DNA of 64,000 nucleotides. It comes from Topomyia yanbarensis (lineage: Eukaryota; Arthropoda; Insecta; Diptera; Culicidae). The DNA is taken from NCBI RefSeq assembly GCF_030247195.1, contig NC_080670.1, forward strand, positions 163,256,080 to 163,320,079, written 5' to 3'. Made by a program: the position numbers and the translations under genes. Within the stretch, counting starts at the first letter, position 1, and the number at the start of each line of letters is the position of its first letter. Positions 45,038 to 58,084 of the stretch are shown in pieces. The notes under the pieces are model-generated. The model was not told the DNA's origin. It ran no database searches and worked only from the letters and a program-made list of their open reading frames with translations.

Positions 45038-46039
45038 TGTTGGCGTTGCTTAATTTCCCGTAACAAAAAATGGTTCTGTTGGGTTTTAAAAATGCAGTCG
45101 TAGCTCTGCAGTCTGCATTCTTTAAATTTGTCAATTGCAATAATTATGCCATGGAAAATTGAAGTACGTAACAGGCGATTTTTTTATTTCGCTCTTCAAA
45201 TTTAGCAACTGCAGCAATGCCCCTACCTTTCATCTACTATCTTGCAGTTGACAAGCGGTGTGGACATTGTTGCCAGTACTTCGGTTGAAAAAAAATGTCC
45301 CCTGGTTGCCAGAATCATATCATCATTTTTTTTAAATTTTCTTCGAGCTGTTACGTCTGTTTGTCTGTGCTTAGCAGTTTGGAATGTTCTTGCATTCGAC
45401 ATGTGAAAACCATGATGTTATGAATTACAGTGCGATGTCGATAATGTCGCTCATTAGTTCTTATAGGTTAAGGTCATATTGTTTACAGCTGAAACCCAAA
45501 AAACTACTCGTACTCAAAGCGCGAAATGTTACGAAACATCTGCAATGCCCTGGAAACTGTGCCAGAGGAAGTAAAAGTTCCTCCACCCCTGGAAATAAAC
45601 TGCACCGTTAGCTCTCTGTAGGAAAATATCAAAACTAGGTAACGCAAGATTCGATTGCTTTGGACTTCAATCAGGGATACCAGGTATATTTGAATTTTGG
45701 ACATCAATCAGGGATACCAGAACATTTGAAGAGTCTTCACACTTCATAAAAAATATCTTCATTTGTCATCAACGGCCAGGATTCTGAATCGGTTATTGAT
45801 TTTGAGCCAGAATTCGGCCAGAAATCAGTCAGGCATCCGAAAAAACTTGCCTTCAAAATGAAACACTTCTTCACAACATTTCAAATGTCTTCAAAATGAA
45901 GATAAATCGTCAGTCTCCCGTCAAAATTATTTTCATGCAGTGTTTTGGTAAAAAGTTAAAATTCCTGCTAAATTTGTATTGTGGACCAAACTTCAGTGTG
46001 TGATGGCACATTTTGATCATATTTGAAACCAATATTTAT
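45038..46039. other. No gene recognised
   Basis: A small tandem pair, GACTTCAATCAGGGATACCA and GACATCAATCAGGGATACCA, lies at 45662-45720. Nothing else is supported. Confidence 0.4.
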
Positions 46040-46133
46040 TTTTATTTATTTTTTCGTCAAGCATATGTAGACTACATGGAATGGCATTACAATATTTGCT
46101 TATATACTATACATTATTTCTACGATTAAGTTC

Positions 46134-46184
<51 letters not shown>

Positions 46185-46690
46185 GAGAGGGATGAGAAAT
46201 AATGTCGTTGATAAAGCAAATCATGGCAAATTCGCGGCGTTTTTTGAGTGTTTGTATGTTAATGAGCATACAACGTGCTTTATACGATGGAAGAGGAAAT
46301 GTCGTTCAGTTTAGTTTACGAAGTGCGTATAAAAGAAATTGTTTTTGGACTGATTCGATGCGTTCTTCGTACATGACAGTGTATGTGTTCCATACTACGC
46401 TGCAATATTCCAAAATTGGCCTGACATATGTATTGTATAATGATTTAATTGTGTAGGGGTCTTCAAAATTATAGCTGAAGCGTATAATAAAGCCCAGCAT
46501 ACTATTTGCTTTATTTATTATTGTATTGTAATGTTCCACAAATGTAGCTTGGAGTCTAAGATTACGTCTAAGTCACGAACAATTTTGCATTTTTCTACTA
46601 CTTTGTTTCCTAAATGTATTTGGAATTGGAATATTTGAAGTTTTTCTGCTGAATGTTATTGTGTGTCTACACCATGTGTGGAATAGTTTC
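46040..46690 (-). pseudogene. Jockey/CR1-group LINE, C-terminal part of ORF2
   Basis: On the - strand 46306-46539 reads EHYNTIINKANSMLGFIIRF, YTIKSLYNTYVRPILEYCSV, VWNTYT and RIESVQKQFLLYALR, the conserved region after the RT palm/thumb in Jockey/CR1-type LINEs. Further upstream (about 46545-46590), VRDLDVILDSKL is read in another frame. Downstream, with one or two shifts, come YKARCMLINIQTLKKRREFA and a GA-repeat that replaces the last part. The 3' end is near 46040. Broken and truncated. Confidence 0.7.
46136..46181. repeat. (GA)n microsatellite, about 45 bp
   Basis: Uninterrupted AG units inside the LINE remnant. Confidence 0.95.
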
Positions 46691-49439
46691 AATGCACTTC
46701 ATTTTTGGAAGCGGTTACAAAATTATGCCTTGATAAAAACCTTTTAAATAAAAAGTGCGCAGGAAAACATAATTTCATTGGCTTTACAGTGTTTCAAATA
46801 AAGTTAACCCTTAAGGTGTCTGTCTTACCCCCAATTCCCCCAATCATAATCAGCCCTGTCAATTTTCGATTACTGTCCTTCTACCCAATTAGCATTGTAT
46901 AATATGCTCTGCTCCCACAATTCATCTCATTAGTTGCTCCGCGCAATATCACCGCAGATTGAACAGATCCAATTATCATAACAAAACATTCTATAGGCCA
47001 GGTCGCTTCGCTCGCTCGGGAAGGCAAATTCTCGGTCTCACATCCGCCTTAGGTGGTATAATGCCAGAAATTAATTTTCGATATCTGCTTCTGGCAGTAG
47101 CAGTAGCCAACAACAAGCGTTCCCTGTTTGTTCACAGCAATTGCTAGATTAAACCATATTGAATTGAGGACAAAGTGCTGCCACTGGCGAACAGAGTTGG
47201 GCGGCTTGAAATTGTTAATAGCACCCGCTGTATACTGACAGAGGCAGCTCTGCTGAATATAGCTGAATTAAAACCGGACAAGACCTTATTGGATTCGATT
47301 TTGGTGTTTTCAATATTTTACTCTTCCCCAGCATGGTACTGTGCGGAATCCTACTCTGATGACGATCCTGCAGCGACACAACACTATGGGGCTTCAATTT
47401 GTTACCAAACATAATTGCATTTATTATGCAACAGGATAATCGAATCATTTTATAGTTTGTACCGGCGCCGCTTCTGTCATTGAAAACCAATTGATGTTTT
47501 TCTTTCGAAAAGATTAATGCAAGATAGCATAGCCTGGAACGTTGGCGTATACTCAGCACTCACGACGGACTGTCTGCTTTCCGGCAGATAGTCCTCAGCA
47601 CCACAAACAAGCGATAAATGAGATCCGCGACCTCGAAAGCATCTCGAAAACAAGTCCATTTATCACATTAATGGCTGCGCTAAAGTGAGAAAGAGCACGA
47701 CTCCTCGAATGTTGATTGTTGTTACTGGAATTTCCCAACATTAGCAGCCATTTACATTCCGCAAAATCGTGGTCGTTTTCGAAATATGCCGTAGAGCGTG
47801 TGTGACAAAGTGCACGTCATGAATCCCACGTGATTAACACCTGCGAGCACAAAGGTCATTTCACGCGTACGTGTCAGTTCCGGTGTTATTGATCCTGCTA
47901 GTGCCCACCATTCCGATTTACGCGATAGTAGAATAAGAGCATTCCAAACCAGAAACACGCAAAGGAACATTGTGTTCACCCGCAGCATCGGTGGCATCTA
48001 TCACTTCTAATTTCTCCCGAAAGTTATTACAAGAGATTGCGGTACACATCGCAGGTAGAGCGTGGCCGCGGGGGAGGAAGTTGAATTATGTTGCGATTAT
48101 GAGCCAAACGAAAGCCATTTATTGAGTGGGGCTCGAAACAGGGGGAGTAGAAATTGCGTTCCGGATCAGCGCGCCGTGGCAACTGCTGCACATCAATTTT
48201 ACGGGTCCTTGCTATTAATAACTCTGTGTAAGGTGGAATTTACGACGTGGGCTAGAACCAATATAGGAGTGACCGTTTGATTAATACGACAGATGAGGAT
48301 GAGGGTGAAGAATTCTTGGAATTTGGGAAAAAAAATCGAGGGCGTGTTCGTTCGCAAACGTATTATGTATCTATTCTGTATAGATTTGTTTCTATGTGAG
48401 ATATGACATTAGACGTATTGATTGAACCGGTAGGCCACCTGACAGGACAGCGCTACCGGATAGTGCAGCATAAGCTGAAGGGGAAGACCGACAGCAAGAT
48501 GGCCCCATCGTTCTGCGCCGTGAGCTGGGACGTTGGAGCAACCAGTCAAATGGTGAAGAAGTGCCTGAACACAATGGACATTGGTATGCGGAAGTGCCAA
48601 TCGAGGCCGACCGTGTCTGAGTAGCAGGCAATCAGGCAGAAGGAGCGAGTGGCTGAAGGTGATGGTGTAAAACTTCTTTTCGGCGAAGCCCGTCGTCGTG
48701 GTTATAATGGTCAAAACGGAGGAGCAGCTGATCACCAAGGACACGAAAGAGCTGAAGAACATGCCGACATCCATATTTTCATCAACCATGGTATGGCCGC
48801 CCGGCAGCGTGTTGAAGCATATTTATAAAAGGCTTAATAAAGGTAGGATTTAAGGAAAATTTGCTCCACTAAATCATTTTTTTTTTCAAATTAGTTTCGG
48901 AACTTTTGTTTCGATTGCATCTCATCAGAATCCGATACTAACTTGGATCCAGAACTAAGCTAGCACAGGATTGACGCTACCTCCAAAAACTGAGTCGGAC
49001 GATAAGTCCGATGCCCGAGTGACAAAAAAAACCGCCCACGATTTTGAAATTGGTTCAGGGCGCACTAGAATGTGATCCGGCAGAGGTAGTTTCGACCGGT
49101 TAATCCACCAAAGGAAAACGACCAGGACCCCGAGATACTACGTTTGAAGATTCACCTGACGCCAACACAAAATTGCCAAACAATAACAACATGAGGTAAC
49201 AAATGGAACGAGCAGAACTAACCAACGCACTGGAGCAAAGGCAGAAGAGGAAAAAGCACCAACCCCAGTACAAGAATCGTGACTCAGCGAGATCCCAGAC
49301 TACGTGACGAACGCAAGCAGCAAAAAAACTGAAGCCAAGCAAACGATGGGGAAAAAATGGAATCCCGTTAAAAAACACCACAAATCCAACTCCACCAAAA
49401 CACAAAGAATAACCCGAGCTCCCTCAACAAGAGCCGTTA
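46691..49439. other. No gene recognised
   Basis: Mixed composition, possibly host intron or intergenic. Overlapping open frames at 48403-48624 (+) and 48409-48789 (-) have moderate GC but no domain on either strand. Frames at 47215-47559 and 47752-47997 (-) are likewise unsupported. Confidence 0.4.
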
Positions 49440-52400
49440 ATTAGTCGGAACATGGAACATTACGGACACCGAAGCACTACAAAACCCCGTACACCAAGTG
49501 TCCCTCGAGATTTCGAAATAATTGAACCAACAACAGGATGTTAATTGGGATGACAGCATACAACATAAAATTTGACTGTAATATCAAATGAAGCCGGGAA
49601 GTTCCGGACACGTCCGATGCACCCCAGCGACCATCGACGCAGGACCATTGAAAATTCCACAGGGAAGTATCAATAATACCCCAACTAGCATTCTGCTTAA
49701 CGATATTCACAAATACCCACCATAGACCAATCAGACCGGAAACCAGAAAATCCACCAACCCAGTGACCCCAAACGACGGGAGTTACGACCACTTTCAGCA
49801 CCTCTCTTGGCACTCGGTATTATTTAAACCATTCAACAAGGGTACCAAACCAACCAAACCAGATCTCAGTACATCTGTCACCATTACCGACCATGACGCC
49901 TACTTCACCGTGCCGACCCTGGCCGGGGACGTTCTGCCATGTAGCGCTGCACCCCCAACGGCTGCTGGTGCGGGAGGCTCGGGCACCACCCGGGTAATAC
50001 ACTTAACCCCAATCGAAATCCATCTGTCCGCAAACTTTCGCTCACAGGTACAGTCAGCGGAACGGTTTATGGCGTGGAAGCACCCAGCAAACATACCACC
50101 ACCACAGCAGCAGAAAACTAATCATTACCAAGACGAGAATAACGGTTCCCCATCGAAAACCATACCAGCTCGAATAACAATCTGACCGGTGACAACAGCT
50201 TCCCCGTGCCGGCCCTGACTGGAGACGTTTCACCTTGTAGCGATGACCCCCCGACATCTACTGGTGCAGGAGACCCCCCGAATAAGCTCATCCGGATTCA
50301 TCTGCTACTCGTATAACTTCCACAGACATTAACAACAATGCCGTCGGAGGCTATGGGTACCTACACTCCACTGCTTCGACAATAGAACCAACAACATTGG
50401 CCATCTAGTGGAACATAAAAGGGCCTGCGAGGATGCCTGGGTGATCTGCAAAAGATCATTGCTCAGACACAGCGCATCAGCTTGACCGTAGCGCTGCAAG
50501 AGATGCACATCCGGGATCAAACTAACCCAGCATCATGGTTCGGACATCGGTATTCGTAGGCCGCCGCCACTGGGGATAACATCTACCAGACGGTGGGTCC
50601 AGGTCAATGTACCATCCCGACCAATATCTTTGGATACCGAACAAATAGCCGTCGCCCACCTTTATATCCCTTTATATTCCCAGCATTACTTGGAATGTTG
50701 GCAACAAACTTCAGCAGCTCATTGAGCAAGTTGAGACGCCATTCATCATCATAGGATATGTGAACGGGTACCACACCATATGGGGCTCGCTTACATGCAA
50801 TAAGAGAGGAAACGACATCGCCGAAGTAGTCGCAAACAATGACGCCGTGATTCTCACCGTTCGACTTTTCTCCGCGGACAGACGGAGGCCGCCATCGACA
50901 TCTTTATCTGCTCGGGGGCGCAAGCAGGATCTTGGGAGTAGACTGTCATTGCCGAACCATGCAACAGTTACTACTGCCCAATCAAGAGGTTGTGTACAAT
51001 CAGCCACGTCCTTCGACAACCAGCCAAAGACGGTGGTTTCATGATCGAACAGACTGAACCCACTACGAGGAGACCGTCGACGATCTAATAGATCGGGGCG
51101 AGTCATAGACCCCGGACGAGCTAACGGAATCTTGAATCGGACTGGGGATTCCTGCATTCCTAGAACAAGTGGGAACCCTCTACGACAGGCGGTACACTGG
51201 ATGTGCCGAGATAGCCATTAAGGCTCGTCGAACTGCGTTACGGGCACTAAGGAAGACTTTTAGGAAGATTCTTGTAAGGTATATCCCCAAACTCCTCGAC
51301 ATCAAAGCTTTGACGGAGAGTTAATGCCCTGAGCGGAAAGCGGCGAAACAGTGGCTACGCCATTACCGTTAACGGGTGCACGACGATCGATCCCACGATT
51401 ATCGGTAACGAGCTATGCAGGAACTTCGCTTCTCTGTCTGCGAACGCCGCGCTCTCACCTGCGTTCCTGCGAACCTAGCAAAGGGTTGAGAGTAATCCCG
51501 TTTTCTTCGAATTCGATTAAGAGCAAGTGTACAACAGGTCTTTCACCGGATGTGAACTTCGTGCGGCATTGGAATCGGTACACGACAAGTCTGCCAGACT
51601 GGACGACGTTGGCTATCCCCTACTGTAACATTCCCCGCCGGTATCCAAGCGGATATTGGACAGCATTAATCGCATTTGGAGTGGTGAACCGATGCCCGTC
51701 TCATAGCAGGAAGCTCTGGTAATTTTTCCCCAAAACAATGCTAGAAGAACAGAACGCCGTATGATTTCAATCCAATCAGCCTGCTCCCCTGCTTCGCTAA
51801 GACGATGAAGTAAAGGGTCAACAGGCGGCTGATGGACCTTCTGGAGGAGCGATGGACTGCCTACACGCCGAATCGCTATACTCGACATGGTGAATGCTTA
51901 TAATACCGTGTGGTGTCACGGAGTACTGCAACAACTGGCCAACTGGAGTATCGTCGTAAACACGGGCCGTTTCTCGAGCGACTACCTGTCTAACCGGACC
52001 TTTCGGGAGGGAATCGGCGGTTGCCCAATCCCACGCCTTTTTGAAGGACAACGGAGTCCCCCAGGGATCAGTCCTCGCCGTTACACTGCTCCTGGTGTCC
52101 ATGAACTTTTTATTTGCCAGTCTGCCGGCGGGAATCTACGCCTTTGTGTACGTCAATGATATTATGCTGGTCGCGACGGGAAGGACTACCGAATAAAACC
52201 CTCGTAAACCTCAAGCCGCCGCAAGTGCGGTGAGCCGATGGGTGGCATCAGTCGGCTTTAACATATCAACTACTAAAAGTGTGAAACCAAATTGCAACAA
52301 GGAGGCAGATCCTGCTTGACGGGGTGATTTTTCCCTACCACAAAAAAAACCGAAGATTCAGGAGACAACCTTAAACCGTCATGTTACCTTCCTGCCACAT

Positions 52401-53400
52401 TTTCGATGGATCAAAGCCGAGTGCCGGATCCGGTTGCACCTAATTATAGCAACCAGTTCCCGTCACAAGCGCTGCAATCGTCGCACCGCACTGAATATTA
52501 GCAAGGCGCTTATCCACAGCCAGATATTTTACGGGCTGGTGCTGACGTCCTTTTGATATGGAAGGTTTATCTATATTTTAAGACCCCCATATCACGGGTC
52601 AATCCGCGTTGGATCTGGCCTGCTTCCCAGTAAACCTGCTGAAGCGACTTGCGTAGAGGCCGTAATCCTACCCTTTCGTTGGACGGTTGCACTCACCATC
52701 GCCAAAAGAGTACTGGGATTTTTAGAGCGAACAGCTGGAAAGGACTGCTTCCTTTACGGACGCGGCCACAATCTGGACACAACCTTGTCTATAGAGCTGA
52801 GGGCCGGGGTCAAATATAACCGACTGATAGCTACCAAGTACAAGAATCACGTGCGGATATTAACTTATTACTCCAAGATCGATGATGAGGTCGGAATAGG
52901 AGCGAGCGGAATAGGAGAAGGACTCTCCTTCAGCCTACCGGCGCCATGCTCGGAAAGGCTAATCGCTCAGCGACCAGGGGTAGACACGCTAGCCGAGTCT
53001 CACCCGACTTGTCTCGACCGCAGATATTTTGGGACAGCTGAAGTCAGGGATTACCGAAGCCTACGTACGTCACTGGCACGGCAGCACCAGGGAACAACGA
53101 ATACTGTCGCAGCTCAGATTTGGGCACAAAGAGGTCTCTCATGCTCACGCCATGCGTTACATGTGTAACCCTAACCACTGTGGAGCATTTCCTAGTGAAC
53201 TGTCCAGAGTTCGGTGACCTCCGGCAGCACCATAAAATACCGCTCTCCTAATGGAGAGAGATCCTCGCCAATGACCCCGTCCGAGCAGAAGTTTTATTGG
53301 CCTTTTCTGAAGGATGCGGGATTAGTCGACAAGCTGTAATAGATTCGACTACACCGTTTCTGCAGGAATAGTTATACCTGCACAACAAAACATTAATAAC
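49440..53400 (+). pseudogene. LOA-like LINE, decayed (EN, RT, RNase H-like, C-terminal region)
   Basis: A + strand non-LTR element with many stops. The frame 49763-50185 is Pro/Thr-rich, with a motif VPTLAGDVLPCSAAPP echoed at about 50195-50260 (VPALTGDVSPCSDDPP). Endonuclease pieces: GLRGCLGDLQKIIAQTQ and VALQEMHIRDQ (about 50425-50515), and IIIGYVNGYHTIWGSLTCN (50745-50805; the GDxN motif is altered to GYVNG). RT pieces include ISLLPCFAKTMK (about 51775), a GVPQGSVL-type region (about 52052) and VYVNDIMLVATG (about 52147), where the catalytic second Asp pair is N-D instead of D-D. Near the end come an RNase H-like GIGEGLSFSLPAPCS (52907-52951), VEHFLVNCPEF (about 53182) and REILANDPVRAEVLLAF (53258-53310). 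It resembles Lian/LOA elements of Aedes. Confidence 0.7.
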
Positions 53401-53773
53401 ATTACATTGCGATGTAAATTACTGGAATTTGAAAGGGAAAGGACCAGATAGGTTAAGGGGGCGTCTTAGTTATTTTGTTTTACGATTTTGAAGGCAATGC
53501 GACAATGGATCTTTTGTATAATGTTAAGATTTATTTATATATTCATGGTGCGAAAAAAAATATTTTCAGTCACGCAGAACCACACATACGAGCGTTCCAA
53601 GAGTAGACGTCCAACCATTTCCACGTCGAGGAGCGCCGCGGCGAATACGATAACTCTTGATAAAATTGTCTGATTCTGGAAATTCAATAAAATTTGTGAA
53701 GCTTAGGGCAATTTGCAAACGTCAAAATGTTCGATGCGCCTGACAATTTTCGTGAATGGATGGCGTTGCTTAT

Positions 53774-53941
53774 GGGGTTTTCGATTGATTGGCACAGGTA
53801 TAGTGGAGTGCACTGGTTTTGCACTTTCTAGCAGAAGTGTCAATGGAACATACCCAGTTTTCTGCACTTCTGCTAGAAAGTGCAAAAACGGTGCAGTTTC
53901 AGTGCACTCCACTACACCGGTGTCAATCAATCGAAAACCTC
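53774..53941. mobile_element. Palindromic MITE (168 bp)
   Basis: GGTTTTCGATTGATTGGCAC pairs with its complement at the right end. The arms continue through GTGGAGTGCACTG and TTTGCACTTTCTAGCAGAAG almost to the centre. No coding; target duplication unclear. Confidence 0.75.
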
Positions 53942-54655
53942 ATTAGTATCAAGATTTTACCAACTCTGTAAACCGAATGTTGGGAAATTGGTTGAATAAG
54001 AATTACATGTGACCAGAGAAAAGACCATTCACGAACTGAAACAAGAACCATATGCACAACCAATTCGCAGATGTAACATTCCTGATCGAATCAAATTGGC
54101 CATCTTATTAATTAGGATTTCCCATCCTACCATAACCAACTGCTTGTCCAGTGTTAACAGTGATTTCCTCCCTTTTTCTTCACGTTGATAAGCATTCGTG
54201 GCAAGCCTGGGACAGGGCCGGACGCACACGAACGGAAAGTTTTGTCTTTTGATGGCGGATAAAGTCATTAGATCGATGTGTGGCTGCTGTCTGAGTGCCG
54301 ACACGGGTGACAGACCGGAAAATTAATTAACAGCGTTTGGAGTTTGCTAAGACTAATGCTGGATCGGTTCGAGGTCACCGTCGTCGTCGTTTTAGCCGAC
54401 ACTACTAATGATGTATTGCCGTATGTAGGTGAACAGGTATCACGTTACACTGCATGTTACATTAAACAACTGATGAGCAAAGTTACGAAAATTCTTCCTT
54501 TTGACAGGCTCAACAAGTTCACAGCTCATTGGGTTAGAAAATTGACACGCGTCGATTAGATGCTTCAGCCACATCGACTGACTGTGCCATGATTACAGCC
54601 GTCGTTGCTTACTTTCAGCGGCTCCGAACTTTGTTTCCGAAAGTGATTTCTCATA
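53942..54655. other. No gene recognised
   Basis: Open stretches at 54029-54304 (-) and 54344-54559 (+) show no domain. Confidence 0.35.
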
Positions 54656-54974
54656 GGGTGATGAGCCTATTTGCGCCATGTTTCTATTATCACCCTACCC
54701 ATTTGAAGCCGTTGGTTAGAGCAGTGTCTGCCATCTTTGTTCAACGCATTGAGTCAAATGGTAGCGCAACAATAGGGGCACTCGATTCGAGTTTTCATTG
54801 TGCTCAAACACGAGAATTTTACTGTGTTCAACGCATTTGTGTTATTATATTGGTTCTTAACAACGAAGCAAAGCGGTTGATGTCAATTTTTACGCATTCT
54901 ATTGATTGTAAGGCAAGAAATTATCGAATTAGTGAGGCACCTTGCTTAGTATGGTGAAAATAGGCTCATCACCC
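54656..54974. mobile_element. TA-flanked MITE (319 bp)
   Basis: The ends GGGTGATGAGCCTATTT and AAATAGGCTCATCACCC are inverted, with TA at 54654-54655 and 54975-54976. Tc1/mariner-type target choice. Non-coding interior. Confidence 0.7.
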
Positions 54975-55368
54975 TATGTGGTTTATGTCAAACATAGGCC
55001 TAAGTGAACGCTGGCTCTGCTGGGTGGATTTTCGTGCATAGTTGTTGGTAGTATGCGAGTACGGTAAATAATCCAATGAAGACATTTATCTTTCCCTCGA
55101 GCTCGTTTAGCGCAACTAGTGTCGTGTAGACATATGAGCGAAGCCATCACGATAATTATCGCGTTCAATTTCTGTGAAATTGACGAGTTTACCAAGTTTA
55201 ATCCAACTTAATTGATTATGACAGTTTATAGATATTAGATATAATTTGCTCAACATCTTCCATGGATAGGTTCTGGTTACGATAGGTAAGTTGATCGCGT
55301 ATGTACTCGGTGACGAAGCTTTTGTAGAACGTCTCTGAAAAAAAACATGATTTGCGGTGTAACCTGCC

Positions 55369-55640
55369 ATTCAAAAACTACTTAACCGATTTCTTTCAAA
55401 CTTTGCATACACATTCTATGTAAAAAAATACCTAACCTCTACATTAAGTTTTCGAGATAAATTTTCAATTAAGGGAGTTTTTTACTCATTTTAAATAAAA
55501 ATTTCTATTTTAAAGGTAAAAATCCGCCTTTTTATGAGTGAAGTGAAAAAAATATCTCAAAAACTCAACGTAGGGGTTAGGTATTTTTTACATAGAATGG
55601 GTGTGCAAATTTTGAAAGAAATCGGGTAAGCAGTTTTCCC
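55369..55640. mobile_element. Inverted-repeat MITE (272 bp)
   Basis: The arms share CCGATTTCTTTCAAA, CATTCTATGTAAAAAA and TACCTAACC in inverted orientation at about 85% identity. It lies directly before the BEL remnant. No gene. Confidence 0.6.
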
Positions 55641-55849
55641 AATCGTACGTCGGCCAACCGTTACCGTCTGTGATGCCAACTGTGCAAAGGTTTTCGAGAA
55701 TGCAGATGGTGCCACCAGGGATCCAATTGGGACCTTAGGAACAACCACAGTTAGCGGAGTTCCAGGCTAGCGCGGAGCAACCTCCGTTGCATGACGAGTA
55801 GGCATATTGGGGACCGACACCACGACAATTGACAGTAAGACACGTTATG

Positions 55850-56850
55850 AACAAGGAGTTGCCAATCTTTTCTGGTAATCCGGAGGACTGGCCACTATTC
55901 AATAGCTCGTACGTTAACTCTACTCAGACGTGCGGTTTTTCTAACGTGTAAAATCAACGGTGTTTGAAGAGGCACGCACTTGAGTCGGTGCGGAGTCGCC
56001 TGTTGCTACCGGTGAGCGTCCTGAATGTTTTAGCTACACTAGAGACACTATATGGCTCACCAGAATTGTTGATCCATACGTTGTTGCAGAGGATCCGAGG
56101 GGTGCCTGCGCCAAAACAGGAAAGACTCGATACGCTAATCGTTTTCGGTATAGCGGTACAGAATTTCTGTGATCATCTGGAAGCCGGGAGGCATTAAGCG
56201 CATCTCAACAATCCGATGCTACCGTTCAAGTTGGTAGAGAAGCACATATGGAACTGGACTGGTCTATATACAAGCAGCGCTGCAGGGAAATGAACCTCCG
56301 TTCTTTCTCGCAGTATATGCAGACGCTGGTCCCGAGCAACAACGGTTGTTAACTAGCAGTTTCAGCAACATAATTCGTTACATAAAGGTATATGGCAACG
56401 ATTATTGAGCTGGTTTAGTAACCAAAAAAGCGCACGTGTGCAAGCTAATGCTTATGCAACTAATCGCTGTCGTTGCTTGTTACAAGTGCTGCTTGGGGTG
56501 CGAGCGGCATCCGACGTGACCGTGAATTACTATCCTAGATCGCAACCTGTACAGTAGCAGTGAATAGAGAAGAAGAAAATCGGAGACTTCTGCGGAGCTC
56601 ACTCAATGGAGGAATCTTCTCCGATGGCGACGAAGAAAGAAACAGCTGGCGTTACGACGCGTCATCAAGCCCAGCGTGATCATTTGCAAAAACCCGGAGG
56701 ATCGAGTTTTTGCAAAGACTGCTCAGAGTTCGACAAGAAAACGGTCGATGAACGCTGGGAGACAATACAGAAACTCGGCTTGTGTCGGCTCTGTCTTGGA
56801 GCACACGGAAGGCGCCCCTGTAAGATTCGCAAGCAATGCAATATCGACTG
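55850..56850 (+). pseudogene. BEL/Pao gag (second element)
   Basis: NKELPIFSGNPEDWPLFNSS (55850-55912) is the standard BEL gag capsid opening. After a frame change, SVRSRLLLPVSVLNVLATLE and LYGSPELLIHTLLQRIR (55985-56090) continue the capsid. Zinc-knuckle region at 56720-56845: FCKDCSEF, then LCRLCLGAHGRRPCK, with CCHC-like spacing. Stops and shifts lie between. Confidence 0.75.
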
Positions 56851-57079
56851 ATGTCAACGGCGACACCACCATTTGCTGCACTCCAAACGGGACACTAATG
56901 AGGCCTAGCAGGCCAGGGAAAACGGAAAGTCGCAAGCAAGTGACTTTAGGAAGTTTAGGAATGACATCAATTCGGCGAAGAGCGGATCCAAGCAAGAATC
57001 GAGTGAAGCTAAGCCAAGTAGTTCCAAAGCTGTCACCAACCATCATTCCGCTGGGAAGACTACGCTTTTTTGCATTATT

Positions 57080-57920
57080 CCAGTGACTTTGCATGGGAAC
57101 AAACGACCTGTGTCCATGTACGCCTTCTTGGACGACGACTGAGAAAGAACACTGATTGACGAAGAGTTGGTAAAGGTACTTGAGGTTGTAGAAGATCCGT
57201 AACCACTGTGCCTGCAGTGGACGGCGAACGTGAAGAAGTCAGAAACTAATTCTCAACGGGTCGCATTGGAAATACCAGAACGGTCAAGGCCATCCAGTCA
57301 TTCTTTGTCGGACGTGGGCACCGTAAGCAAGCTCGCAGAAATCTTCCCGTACCTGAAGGGCTACCGGTCGATGATTACGATCAATCAAAAACGATAACGC
57401 TCACGTTTTGTCGACATTCAAGCTACGAAATGGCCGACCGGGAGTGCCGATAGCAGCAAAATCAAGTTTGGGATGGACGGTTTATGGATCCAACAAGGAC
57501 AAGTCGGTGGATATAGTTCATAGTTTCCACATATACGAGTGCCAGAAGGCCGAGCAGACACTGCATGAGGTCATAAAGCAGTTTTTCTCAGTCGAGAGTC
57601 TGGGTACAATGGAAGTCGCCTGTCCTGAGTACGCAGAAGTTCAACGATCGAATCGGATCCTGATGGAAACCACTAAGCGGGTCGGACAGCGATTCGAAAC
57701 GGGGCTTCTATGGAAGTACGATTACTTCGAGTTCCCAGACAGCTACCAGATGGCTGTTCGGCGACTGCAGTGCTTGGAGAGGCGAATGCAGACGGATTTG
57801 TTCATTGGCGAAAGTATAAGGAAACAGCTTTCTGAGTATCAGGCGAAACAAGAACAAACAAAGCGACCAAGAAGGGGCTCGATGATGCGGATCCACGACG
57901 TACGTGGTACTTGCCTTTAG
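57080..57920 (+). pseudogene. BEL/Pao protease-linked and pre-RT region (second element)
   Basis: MYAFLDDD with a downstream LIDEELVKVLEV (57117-57180) is the DUF1758/aspartic protease-like region. 57408-57920 is open: SSLGWTVYGSNKDKS, then RFETGLLWKYDYFEFPDSYQ and MAVRRLQCLERRM, the linker just before RT; it aligns with 415-780 of the first element. The reading stops where RT should start. Confidence 0.75.
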
Positions 57921-58084
57921 GAGTGGTTATCAATCCCAGGATCCGGACTAAGTGGCGACTTTGTCAGCAATGCGGGACAAGCAGCCGGGACAGCAGGCGC
58001 GGCTGGAGAAAACCAGCAAAATATACAAACTGTTTCCGTACTTGGACGAAGCAGGTGTAATTCGTTCTGTGGCAGGATATCTTC

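Noticed and set aside
48403..48789. Overlapping sense/antisense frames of 73 and 126 codons
   Set aside because: Neither shows a motif, signal peptide or splice sites; GC-rich sequence gives such frames by chance.
49820..50257. Antisense frames at 49820-50257
   Set aside because: Shadows of the Pro/Thr-rich LINE frame; they do not encode a recognisable protein.
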